A stretch of 64,000 nt of DNA from Agrocybe praecox. Its lineage: Eukaryota; Basidiomycota; Agaricomycetes; Agaricales; Agrocybaceae. Position 1 is the stretch's first letter, and each line of letters begins with the position of its first letter. The stretch lies in NCBI GenBank assembly GCA_964017145.1, contig OZ024851.1, forward strand, positions 434,001 to 498,000. The letters run 5' to 3'. Under the pieces are notes generated by a model. That model had not been told where the DNA came from and did no database searches. It saw only the letters and a program-made list of their open reading frames with translations. The position numbers and the translations under genes are program-made. This document shows positions 24,310-34,980 of this stretch, one piece after another.

Positions 24310-26969
24310 GGGAATAGTTGGATTGTGTCTTACGCCGTGGTTGAGGTCGACGTCGAGGTTGCTGTGCAGGAGTAGGTGGGATATTCTCACGGTCAAGCAC
24401 TGGTGGTCGCAACATTGGTTCCATAGAAGAGAGATAAGGTAGTTGATAGGAAGAGTAGGATGGACATAGAGAAAGTGGCATAGGTGGTCCTTGTAGTGGG
24501 TGCAAACTTCGAGCTGTTGTCGATGTACTCGGTGAACTTGAACTTGAGCTACTGAACTTCGAACATCCTTCAAAAGCTGGTACACGTTTCGGACGTTTGG
24601 GATGCCGAGCAGCCCTTTCCTCAATCTTGCGTGCCTTCTCTTGTGCTTTCTCTTCAGCCCGTCGAGCAGCCTCATTTGCCTTTGCTACCTGTTTGATCCT
24701 TCGTAATTCATCAGCTGCTGTTATCTTCTCCCTTCGAAGACGTTCACGCTCTAAGCGATCCCTCTCTTCTTTCTCCGCCTTCTTCGTAGCAATATTATGT
24801 GCTTTCTCCGAAGCGACACGCTCATCTGATTTGATGAGCAATGACAACACTTCTGCACCATGGCGGGCTGCAAATATCCACCCGGTATGCTTATGAATAT
24901 CGTCAACAGATTGGATGTGCTTAGCCGATGAAAGAGATTTGAGGATTGTATCTGGAAGCAGTGCGGAGGCTGTAACAGAGCTCGGATTGTAGAGAGTCTG
25001 TTTCGTGGAGAAACGCCAGCGACGTAATGCATCACGCGCCGCCAAAAGATATTCTTTGGTGCGTCGCGAAACAGGTCGTAAAGCATGAGGTGCAAGTGGC
25101 CCAGGTAGAGGTGGAGGTGTGGACCGTTGAACCAGTGCTCGTTTTCCATTGGTGTTTGTTGACTTTGAGGGGGTAGATGGAGGACTACATGAGGTTCGAT
25201 CGTCATCTGGCGTTGATGGACGTGACGAAGTTTCCATGCTACGGCAGACATCACAGCACAAATGACCTTGGGCTGTTTACAGAACTATGAGTCAAGTTCG
25301 CGACATATAAAATGTTGGTTTACTTACTTCGTTGTCGAGACGGGTTCCCAAAATAATCGTCAGCAATATCTCGTCGGCATTGAGTGCCTGCTTGAATCCA
25401 TTTTCGCAGTGTTTCGTCGACCTTCTTGACCCATTCACGTTCTTCGACTTCAGCATCCTCATCATCTTCAACATCATCATCTTCAACGTCAACCTCTTCT
25501 TCCTCTCCTAGACATTCCCTTTCACCTTCTTCCCTGACATCACCCTCATTGGCTACTTGCGCACTTATCTCGATGGCCTCGGATTCATCCTCATCTGATA
25601 CTTTCTTTCGACGTTTTCGCTTCGTTTGAAAAGTTGATTCCTCATAAAGGAGAATGGCGTTTGCGTTGATAGTAGGCGAACGTCCGGCACGCCCCGCTCG
25701 CTGTATCCAAACCGACAATGAGGCAGGTACCCCAAACTGTATCACCTGCTTAATGTCAGGGATATCAGCACCCTGTAAACATATCATGATAAGTACACAA
25801 ATTATGGAGCAGATATAAACAACTTACCATGCCTGCAGCTTCAGTCGCAATTAATACCCTCAATTTTCCTCGCCGAAAACGGCTCATAACCCTTCGTTTT
25901 GCCCTAGGTGTGCGATACGCGTGAAGATAGCCTACACATTTTTGAAGTGACCTGGGAAGCCACGAACGAATCAGCCGTGTCGTAAGCTGAGTTCCTTTCA
26001 CGGAGTTTGTGAATACAATTGTTTTGATAAGGTCTGCTGGCTCCAACGGAGAGGGAACATTGCTGAGGAGGGGTCTCAGCGCATCGTAGTCGGTTGAGGA
26101 CTTGATTGACTGTGCAGAGTAAAATATGTTGGGCCTATCATTGCCGAGGTTGAGGAAAAAGGAATCGGCCGCGGCAATGGACAACTGGAGTCGTACGTCT
26201 TGCAGAGAAGATGGTGTGAGGGTGGCTGATGCGGCGTGGACAGGAATCGTAGGTGGGAAAAAAGCACGGAGTTTCCCAATCTCACTGTAGGTGGTGCGAA
26301 AATCACCTCCCCATTGAGATATGCAGTGTGCTTCATCCACAACGATGGCGCAAATGTCTTTGAAGCCTGAGCTGCTGAGAGTCTTGCGGAATCCGTCGTG
26401 TTTGAGACACATTTCGGGCGAGGTAAGAATAGCCCTGTATTTCCCGTTTTCGAGTTCCTAAATCAACGAGATTAGCACGATTTATTTGAAGTTGAGATCT
26501 ATACTTTACGTACCTTTTGTAGTAGAGGATTCCATGTGTCTCCATTAACAGCTTTAGCAGCAAGACCCATCTTGTTGAACCGAGCAGCCTGGAAACATTA
26601 GTATACATGTAAGAAATGAGAGAGGTATGATTAAAAACTAACCTGATCCTCCTGTAAAACCTTTAACGGGGATATAATGATGATTTTCCTTAAGTCATCG
26701 AGCAGTAATGGCATCATGAAAGGCATGGTTTTGCCCGCGCCTGTCCCTGCAATAACAATGCTGTCAACCCCAAGGATGATAGCTTCGGTGACATCTAGCT
26801 GCCAGTCATGTGGCACCATGCCAAATCGATCCTCGAAGGCTCGAGCCAGCCGCGAACGAGTGATAAGGGTGCTGTAGTCACTCTTCTGTGAGGCTTTACA
26901 ACGAGCACTTTGCAGTATTCGGTATGACCGGGTTTTATTGAGCTCGTGCAGGGGATTTTTCGCGGACAT
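24179..26969 (-). CDS. RecQ-like DEAH helicase of the transposon
   Basis: Five exons: 26969-26643, 26588-26514, 26457-25828, 25772-25328 and 25272-24179, giving 856 residues, all GT-AG and in phase. Helicase motifs appear in order: a Q-motif-like HDWQLDV, Walker A GTGAGKT, then DEAHCISQWGGDFR (motif II and the RecQ aromatic loop), ASATLT, IVFTNSVKGTQ, ATEAAGMGADIPD and QRAGRAGR. A RecQ-type zinc module follows: CRRDIADDYFGNP, then CCDVC across the last junction. Between motif VI and the zinc module is a long Asp/Glu-rich insert. The C-terminal 350 residues are unlike cellular RecQ, with Ser/Pro-rich and Lys/Glu/Arg coiled-coil segments. It probably unwinds DNA during transposition. All catalytic motifs are intact. 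Confidence 0.85.
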
Positions 26970-27123
26970 TTCTGGACAAATAGGGACCAGGACGCAGTAG
27001 CGGGATGTGCCATATAAACGGGGGACGTATTTGAAATATGAGCTTCGTCATCGTTGAAGGTGGACGAAGCAATAAACAAACCAAGTTCATCGCGACGCGT
27101 CGTATAATGTAAGCGCACGTGAC

Positions 27124-27388
27124 AAAAATCCCGTCACAACATTACCCATGGGGGGTTGTCCGGGTCAAATGCACCAGACGTTGTGGTGTCACTTTTACCA
27201 TCAAATATCGTTTTGATCGCGCAAAACCTGTGCAATTTCCTTATATATTCAAACAGATGTGTGACACAAAACAACGGCTGGATTCGAGACTAGCACTTTC
27301 CCACGATTCTCGCAAAACCGATTCTCGTCAGAATCGAACTCCGAACCGCTTTCAGAATCGGGCCAGAATCGTCGACTCTGACCCCCCC
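27124..27388 (-). repeat. right terminal inverted repeat
   Basis: Continuous inverted copy of the left end, about 265 bp, ending CTCTGACCCCCCC before TA. It lies about 155 bp upstream of the helicase start codon (26969) and therefore probably contains or borders that gene's promoter. Confidence 0.7.
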
Positions 27389-27390
27389 TA

Positions 27391-28570
27391 ATATACATTC
27401 GTGATCTTATTGGGTGAATGTGACGATTCCGTGCGGCTGTAATTTGACTTGGTTCCCGCCTTCGAACTAACCGTAAGATGTGTACCTTCATTGTTATTTC
27501 TTGTGAAACCCCACAGCTCAATGCCGTTAAATGAGTGCCGCCGTGTCAGCACATAGACGAAAACTTATAATTTGACCTTTTACCCGTCCGGTATAACACC
27601 CGGCTACCTGAGCGATGCAAATATTTCCTTCCTTTTTGAAGGGGTTAAAAGGCCGGGACATTGAGTCATGCACACCGTTGCCGGGCCTATCTCATGTCTT
27701 CTGTTTTCAGGTTCAATTGAAAATATTCTCATCGAGATTTAGAGTATTTATCGGACTATGTTGTTCCAAATGCGGCCAAGCGAACAATGCCCTTCAACTT
27801 GCTTGGGACGGCGAACAGTGCCAGGAAATTTCCAGGAGGGTGTCGGCCACTCCTACATAGTGTCCCCCAAGAGCCTCAATTTATGCGCATGTGGGCTCTC
27901 ATATTCCCTCTAAAAAGTTACGACGCTTTATTCCCAACAGATAATTACGACCCCGTGCGTGATTATCCAGGCATCCATAGCTTTCAAGATTTCTGATTTC
28001 ACCAATGAAGTGTTGCTACATGGCTCTGGGATTCTGCCTTTTAATTCTGGAATTGTGGTATAGCACGTTATTCTCTATCGCTCTCTGTGGATCACAATTT
28101 CGGTGCCTTTCTGGCCCGGCGTATTTAATGAACATCCGCATTCCTTTCAGTTTCATTCATTCCCTTCTCAACTGGTTTCGTTCCTTTCATTATGACCACG
28201 TACATGCACAGCGAATCTATGCACAATACAGACCTAATTGTAATTTACTCCACTGGTTGGGACCGAGATTACTCTTCTCTGGTTTTGCGGCATTCTACCC
28301 GGACGCCCGATAGTTACGCAACAGTCAAGTTTGACGGTATGTCCATCGAGTAACTTATATTATCTTGAGTACTGAAATTATAATTAAGAGCTGAGGTTGC
28401 TGTATGCTGCACGATACCTTCCGGCACCGGAGATTATTCGGTGGTCTCGTATAGCGTTCAAGGGAAGCGATAACAGATAGTGAGGCACGTTGCCTCTACT
28501 ACAAAGCAAACCAGACTCATTGAGATCTTAGACTCTAGAGAGCGAGATGAGCTATACTCTCGACCGAATT
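27391..28570. other. intergenic, no gene recognised
   Basis: No supported exon was found between the transposon and the transmembrane-protein remnant. Several 60-100 codon frames occur in different phases without family-like motifs. Confidence 0.4.
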
Positions 28571-28603
28571 GATTATGGAAGTTCGTCGGCATGATCCTCA
28601 CGT

Positions 28604-29016
28604 ATGGACCTGGCGTCGTCAGCCCCATCGTACCTAGTGTCGAACACCACAACATCTGATACTGCACTTGGGTACTCGACGTCAATACTAACGCTCCGAC
28701 AGCCACTTTCGGCGACTCTGCACCTGCGTCCACGGACCAGGACCACATCGTCCATTACTCCGTCCAGTCAATCCGCTACCCCGGGCTCTGACAGACAGTG
28801 ACACACACCTCAATCATTGCGGTGGTCGCTGCAGGTACTGCAAGAATGCTACTTGTAGTTGTAATTTTCTTGGCTTGGCTGTACCACTACAATTGTAAGA
28901 AGTACCAGGAGAGGACGTCTAAAACTGCGCTGGACGAAGATTTATTCCTACCTTCTGCCGAGATGACTTCGGTCGCTAGTCTAATTTTAGCTCACACAAA
29001 AATTACCATTACCTAA
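28604..29016 (+). pseudogene. possible remnant of a single-pass membrane protein
   Basis: One frame reads a Ser/Thr-rich stretch (SNTTTSDTALGYS to TTSSITPSSQSATPGS) and then meets a stop. Directly after it, the same frame continues with a hydrophobic helix (RMLLVVVIFLAWLYHY) followed by basic residues (NCKKYQER). Ser/Thr-rich ectodomain plus one helix plus basic tail is a frequent agaricomycete surface-protein layout. The in-frame stop and lack of a clear N-terminal exon suggest decay, although an unrecognised intron could rescue it. Confidence 0.3.
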
Positions 29017-29435
29017 GTATTGAAATTGAACCATCATTTTGCGGATCAAACATTGATGATCGGCGACTGACGGACGCATCCACGAGGTGAGTGCTGCTGA
29101 CGCGGACGGTTCATATTCCTTCATATTCAACATGAGCGTCAACGCCTTTTCAAAACAGAGCGACAATCTCCATGTATTCTCAGCTGACAGGCTATTTCTT
29201 AGTTGTCTTCTTAATCTTCAACACCTCGACAATCCCAATTGCGGCACCAAAGCATATGTTCCCCCACCGCTAGATCTCGCCGAGAATGTACATACGAGTC
29301 ATGGTTTTCTGCGAAGTTGACATTGTGCGCTGTCCAGAATACGATGGAGTCTGGACTTCGGAGATCATGGAGAACCTCCAAGTTATAAAACTGGGACTAT
29401 ATATATGCCATTCACACTCCTGTCTCTGGCGCAAC

Positions 29436-31512
29436 ATGAGTGAAGTTCAACCAAGAAACGTCCTATATTCTGCCGTTGCTGCCGCGTTGGTAGGGGCTAC
29501 TATATATATTTATCTGTTGGCCACCACTGCCTCCCGTCTTCCACCGGGGCCAACAGGAAATCCTTTCTCTGGAGTGAAGAATCAACTGCCCACCGCGGAA
29601 CCATGGAAGACATATTATTCATGGAGCAAAAGGTTCTCATGTACGTACCATACTATCTGCTTTCTGATGGGCTTCACTCTTATCCCTCCCTTCCGTTAGC
29701 TAGTGTCATCTCTTTCCGTGTCTATAACCGCGTGTTCGTTGTTTTGAACGACGCGACATCTGTTCGCGCCCTTCTGGAACAGCGGTCAAATATCTATTCA
29801 GACCGACCCTTTTTATGGATGTTCAATGTTGTTTGTGCCCGCGGAAAGGCTATTTTCAATGTCTCGTCTTCCGATCCTCGACATCGCATTTACCGTCGAC
29901 TATTACAGCATGGCTTAGGTACTCGGGCCACAAGGGATGCTTGGCAAAGTATGAAGCAGGAAACAAGCATACTTTTAGATGGATTTGAACACACGCCGGA
30001 GAAGTGGGAAGAACACGTCAAAAGGTATGTCACTCAGTCTGTGGACGGCTCGACTCTTCTCATTCTATTTCTTCTCTCCAGGGCTGCTTCGGCTGTCATC
30101 ATGAAATTAGCCTTCGGATACAGCGTAAAAGGTCTTGATGACCATTTTGTCAAAATTGCAGATGAAACCTCCAAAATATCGGGATGGGTGTCGGAGCCAG
30201 GTAGATGGCTCGTTGAACGTGTTCCCCTTAGTAAGTTGCGGCACTATCCAGAGTCAGAGAGACTAATGCTGCAGTTTCAGTTCGTCATCTTCCATCGTTT
30301 TTACCTGGCATGCATTGGAAGCGGCAAGGCCTTTTGTGGCGAGAAAAACTTACACATTTATCGGATATTCCCCACGAATGGGTCAAAGAGCAAATTGTGC
30401 GTCATAACGCTATTGATATATTTATTATGCGCACTTCTAATAACGGCTTAGTAGGCCTTAGGAAGCTACGAAGACTCTTTCACATCATGCCTTCTAGTCC
30501 CAAATCATTTACCTTCGGTTACCGATGAAGAAGAGGATATTATAAAGTGGTGTGCTTCTGGACTGTACGTCGGTGCTGCTCATACGGTAGGCTGCGCTGT
30601 CATGACCAATGTAATAACTTGCGGCGCTGACACCATCACAAGACCATTGCGGCAATTACGTCGTTCGTGTTGCTGATGGCCTTACATCCCGAAATTCAAG
30701 CAAAAGCTCAGTTGGAGATTGATCTTGCGTTTGCGGACGGCTCATTCAAAGAATACTCCGATATCCCGAACCCTGACAGTATTCGAGACCTGAAATATCT
30801 CGTAGCTATTTTCAACGAAGTGCTTCGCTTCGCGCCTGTTGGAAACTTAGGTGATTGCACGTAAGCTTGGGGGCCATTTTCGACCAAGAACTAATACCGT
30901 GTTTCTGAATTTTTTAGCTCTCCCTCATCGTGTAACGCAAGACGACGAATATGCGGGATATCTGATTCCTGGGGGTGCTACGGTTATTCCGAACGTTTGG
31001 TAATAAAATTTTGGGCTCTATTGTCGTTTATTATTCTAACTATTATTCGCTGAAAGGGCTTTGATGCATGACCCTCAGGTCTACCCTGAGCCTTATACAT
31101 TCTCTCCTGAGCGTTTTTTAGAGTCAGAAACGGCTGGCGACTTACAGAACAAAAAACAAAATCTTCAGCCAGATCCTAAGCAGTTTGCGTTTGGATTCGG
31201 CAAGAGAGTTTGTCCAGGTAAAACATTGTGCATACTAGTAGTGATAAAACTTTTCTCACTTCCGTTCCAAAGGAATTCATTTTGCCGAATCGACGCTCCT
31301 CTTAACCATGGCCGGAATCTTAGCGCGCTTTACAATATCCCATGACATTGTGATTCGTCCTCGTGAGAACCAATACCCTGTCGAATTTACTTCGGGCTTC
31401 ACAAGGTTCGTGGCATTTTGCCCGAGTCATTATCTAATTATTGAAATGAGCGTCTATCATTGACAGTCATGTCAAACCGTCTTTTCCAATCAGATTAGTT
31501 CCTCGACCATGA
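29436..31512 (+). CDS. cytochrome P450 monooxygenase (second)
   Basis: Ten exons: 29436-29640, 29700-30024, 30082-30230, 30275-30396, 30455-30586, 30643-30850, 30918-30999, 31057-31217, 31273-31405 and 31467-31512, giving 520 residues, in phase throughout. An N-terminal anchor (VLYSAVAAALVGATIYIYLL) is followed by the hinge SRLPPGPTGNP. The ExxR motif is NEVLRFAPVGNLALPHR, the PERF-like motif is SPERFL, and the haem loop is FGFGKRVCPGIHFAES with the axial cysteine. The I-helix reads VGAAHT followed by TVAAI across an intron, so the usual Asp before Thr is His. By layout it resembles the agaricomycete P450s often annotated as O-methylsterigmatocystin-oxidoreductase-like. It is only distantly similar to the P450 at 15.7 kb. 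The substrate is unknown. Confidence 0.85.
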
Positions 31513-32040
31513 TGAAACTGGATATTACCAACAAACCTCGCGCTCAGTGTCTGATGCCACAGGTATTGAGCGTTTGAGGTTACCCGGCAAGTCTTTTGCC
31601 GGCTTCAACTATCGTCATCTTCTCAAAAGTTGACAAGCTTACGTTGATAATCATGCAACAAGCTCAGAAATTCGACTGCTAGCGGTAAGATTGGGAATAA
31701 CGAATGTTCGTTGCAAATATATTCGTTTCATTCTTCATATAGGGAACAAGACTCCTAACCTTCCGGGTCTCGAATAAGCTTTGCCAAAGAGATTACTTTC
31801 GAGTTTCTTGTGCCATTGGCCTGGAGATGGGAAAAGCACCATTTCTTCCCATATGCGTGGTGTCGGTTTGGGAGTAACGTATGCGCCCCTGGCCTGAACT
31901 AAGGTGATGAATTGCAGTACACGTGACAGAAAGGTTGAATTAAATGAAAAAAATTTAGCGCCCTCTCATTATGTACACTGACCCTCATCTTGCCCTGTCT
32001 CTTGGAATTCTTCTCGTACTGCAAGAAAGGATCTCCAGCA
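31513..32040. other. intergenic downstream of P450
   Basis: No gene was recognised between the P450 stop codon and the TGACTAGTCA repeat cluster. Confidence 0.4.
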
Positions 32041-32371
32041 GCGTTGGAAAGTCAGTGACTAGTCAAGTGATTGACTAGTCAAATCGTAGTCAAGTCATGA
32101 TGCATGACTAGTCATTGACTAAGTCATTGACTAGTCAATTTGATCCTGGTGTTTGATTGGTTAGTTGCAGCTCCATCATTTAGTCACGTGAATAGAGCTG
32201 TTTTCGAATTTTGATTTTGGACAATCTAATCTAGGACATCTAAGCGACGTAAGTAAAATGCCATCGGCTATGCGAAGATTTGACTAGTCAAATGACTAGT
32301 CAATGACCCATCAATGACTAGTCACCAGGAGTCAATGACTAGCTGTTGACTCGCACAACGCTGATCTCCAG
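32041..32371. repeat. MITE-like cluster of palindrome TGACTAGTCA
   Basis: Seven exact copies of ACTAGTCA, nearly all within the full palindrome TGACTAGTCA, plus several partial copies. They are grouped at the two sides (about 32050-32140 and 32277-32345) of a 140-bp core. The outer flanks are themselves inverted: CAGCGTTGGAAAGTCA on the left and its approximate complement (TGACTCGCACAACGCTG) on the right. This is the layout of a small non-autonomous DNA element with subterminal motif arrays. No ORF lies inside. Confidence 0.6.
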
Positions 32372-32720
32372 GCAGGAAATTTTCTTCGGCGTATCTTATC
32401 ATGCTCTTTCATCTCTATTCAGTTTGCCGAATGTTTACCGAATGCCGAACGCCATGGTTTGTCAGTACTCAGGAACAAGTCACGTAACTGAACGCTTTAA
32501 ACTTATATCTGATAAGTGACCTCGGAAGAAGACGAACGCCTGTAGCCTGGTATAGAAATGATACAGAAGCAACTGTCAGACTGGGATACCCTATTGATAG
32601 CGCTGATAGAGTGATATAAATGACAACGGGTCTTTGTCGTTGAACGTTGAAACCGCACCTCGCTCAAGCTCCAGGATAAGTTGTCCACATTCCAAACCCC
32701 TTCGGTACATCTGGGGAGAT

Positions 32721-34980
32721 ATGCGCGTCATAGTTGGCCTACCAGCAGAGTCCGACCCTCTTATGAGTGTCTGCGACGCATGCAAAGAAGGTCCATTCAA
32801 GCTTGAGAACTTTCGTCAAGCAATCAACAAAGATTGGGGAGATGAAACGATCACCAACGATGCCGATGACGAGGACGAAAACGAGGACGAAAACAACAGC
32901 GACAATGACGAAGAAGATATTCCAGATGACTACGATCCTCACGAAGGCGAGGACGATTGGGTCGACCCAAATGAATCCTCCGAGAACGAGGACGAGGACG
33001 AAGACGAGGGACAGACTGAAGACGCACCTCCAAAGTATCAGTACACTTATACTAGGACTTGGGGAGCCATTTCCAATTCTGCGCTACGAGACGGCTGTCA
33101 TTGGTGTAAGCTGCTCATACGAGCCCGCGACGGTTTGCCTGATGAAAAATATCCTCGTGGTGGACCCAGCGAGACTGTTGTTATCCGAATGCACATCAGG
33201 ATTCAGTCTCCTGTTGAGTGGATGGATGTTACGAACTGGTTGGAGATCCATTTCAACGATTTCAAGGCAGCGGTGTATCATATATATGCTGAACCAGGTG
33301 AGTTTAAATTTTCTGCTTGTCAATAACTTTACATACCCATGATTATTATCAGAGGACGTCGCATCTAAAGACATAGGACCAGGAGCTCATTTTCGAAACA
33401 AGCCATCATACGTTGATTATCAGGAAATAAAGACGTGTCTGGACAATTGCAGTCGCAATCATGGAACTTGCCCCAAGGCACTTGATACCACACTTCCTAC
33501 TCGTCTAATTGACTGCAGCGACCCATGCTCTCCCCGACTCTTTGAAACACACAGAAAGATTAAAGGCCACTACGTGACGCTCAGTTACGCCTGGGGAGGT
33601 GACCAGAAGCAAAAAACGACGAAGGCTAATCTGCATACTTACATCCGTGACGGATTACCCAAAGAACTTCCACAGACCATCGCGGACGCAATAACTACAA
33701 CCCACAAAATTGGCCTTCGCTGGCTTTGGATCGATGCGCTGTGCATTATACAGGATTCTGACGAAGACAAGCTGCGAGAACTCGGAGACATGGGACACAT
33801 TTACCAGGATTCTTATGTCACATTCTCCACCCTATCTTCTTTCCGCGCTGATCAAGGCTTCCTCCCGGACGAAGGAGATCACCCAGTCCTTCCTTTCCAT
33901 TGTGTGGACGGCTCTGTAGGATCAATGAAGCTGAGGTACTACATCGAACGGCAAGTGCCTGGTCGGCTAGGTAGATATCAGACCGTCGCTACATACGACC
34001 CTCTTCGTCATCGCGCTTGGTGCTTCCAGGAAACTACTCTTTCTCCTCGTCGGATCGTATTCCGCCCCCCAGGACTCATGTATGCCTGTCGAGGCTATGA
34101 GCAGGATATCACCCGTCCCGAGGAGGGAGGTAATGGCGGTCCAGCTGAACGAATCCCCGTTACCGCTTTATTTTCCGATCAGAAGTATGGAACAGCTGCC
34201 CGAGACGAGGAAGCCATGCAGGAGCTCTGGTCCCATCTTATCAATCGGTATACTTCCTGCCAAATCACCATGCCCAGTGATAAGCTCGTGGCGTTTGCAG
34301 GTGTCGCCGAAGTCTATCAGAACATTACTAAGGACGAGTATCTTGCTGGGCTATGGAAACGTAATCTCCTGGATGGTCTTTTGTGGAGTGGCACGGGTAC
34401 GCGTCCCGAGAAGTATCGTGCGCCTACATGGTCTTGGGCCTCAGTGGACGCAGGCGTCACTATGCACACGCGCCATATGTTCGAAACACCTTCTACGGAT
34501 TACGAAGCTTCAGTAGTGAGCCGCGTGGTCGTCCCTAAAAGCCAACTTTACCCGCTCGGCGAAATAAAGGAAGCGACGCTCACCCTCAAGGTGAAGATGC
34601 ATTCGTTGATGAACAACGGCAAAAAATCCAGGTTTACTGAGGAGAAACCCACTGTCACTGACTACTCGACGCACAAACTAAGTATGGGAGGAGGTTGGGT
34701 TGCTCCGAGTGGAAATTGCTTACAGAGCCAACGTGGTGGTGATGGTTTGGGTCTCTTCCACTTCGACAGCGAAGAGGGGACGGAAGATATAGACCACGAT
34801 TTCCATGTTATCGCTCTTCGTGCTGGGAGGAAATGGGGCGATCAGCCGCAGCCGGGATTTATGCTTGGTTTATTGGTTTTGAAGGTGAATGATACTTACA
34901 GAAGAGTGGGCAGAATTGGGTTGGAACATTATCCTGACTGGATCGACAATACTTCACTCAAGACCATTACTATGGTTTAA
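32721..34980 (+). CDS. HET-domain (heterokaryon incompatibility) protein, copy 2
   Basis: Two exons, 32721-33297 and 33353-34980, with a 55-nt intron at the same position as in copy 1, giving about 734 residues. The N-terminal module repeats the CDACKEGPF and CHWCKL cysteine pairs. The HET domain opens with TLSYAWGGD and includes RWLWIDALCIIQD and RAWCFQE. It is closely similar to copy 1 throughout, including the C-terminal AGRKWGDQPQPGFMLGLL. The main difference is an Asp/Glu/Asn insert of roughly 55 residues in exon 1 (32859-33020), encoded by a GAGGACGAx trinucleotide-rich tract and absent from copy 1. An upstream in-frame ATG at 32634 is possible; 32721 fits the alignment better. Confidence 0.85.

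Larger units (their letters stand above)
20592..27388. mobile_element. 6.8-kb DNA transposon with DUF6589 protein and RecQ-like helicase
   Basis: The left end GGCGGGGTCAGAGTTGACGA and the right end (reverse complement GGGGGGGTCAGAGTCGACGA) are inverted copies. They are bounded by TA at 20590-20591 and 27389-27390. The inverted similarity extends far inward. On the right it covers about 265 bp (27124-27388). On the left it is split into 20592-about 20660 and about 21090-21275, the second part including CCGGACAACCCCCCATGGGT paired with its complement near 27150. The ends are dense in GATTCTG/CAGAATC units. Inside are two convergent multi-exon genes, both open from start to stop by my splice maps. 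The association of both genes with one TIR pair argues that they form one unit. Confidence 0.8.

Noticed and set aside
25426..25629. Ser/Thr-rich open frame on the plus strand
   Set aside because: Antisense shadow of the acidic insert in the RecQ-like helicase.
15724..31512. Secondary-metabolite cluster linking the two P450 genes
   Set aside because: No core biosynthetic enzyme (PKS, NRPS, terpene synthase) lies between them. They are separated by two transposable elements and a BTB gene, and they belong to different P450 types.
32041..32371. CRISPR-like array
   Set aside because: The repeated word is a 10-bp palindrome with irregular spacing, no uniform spacers exist, and the organism is a fungus.
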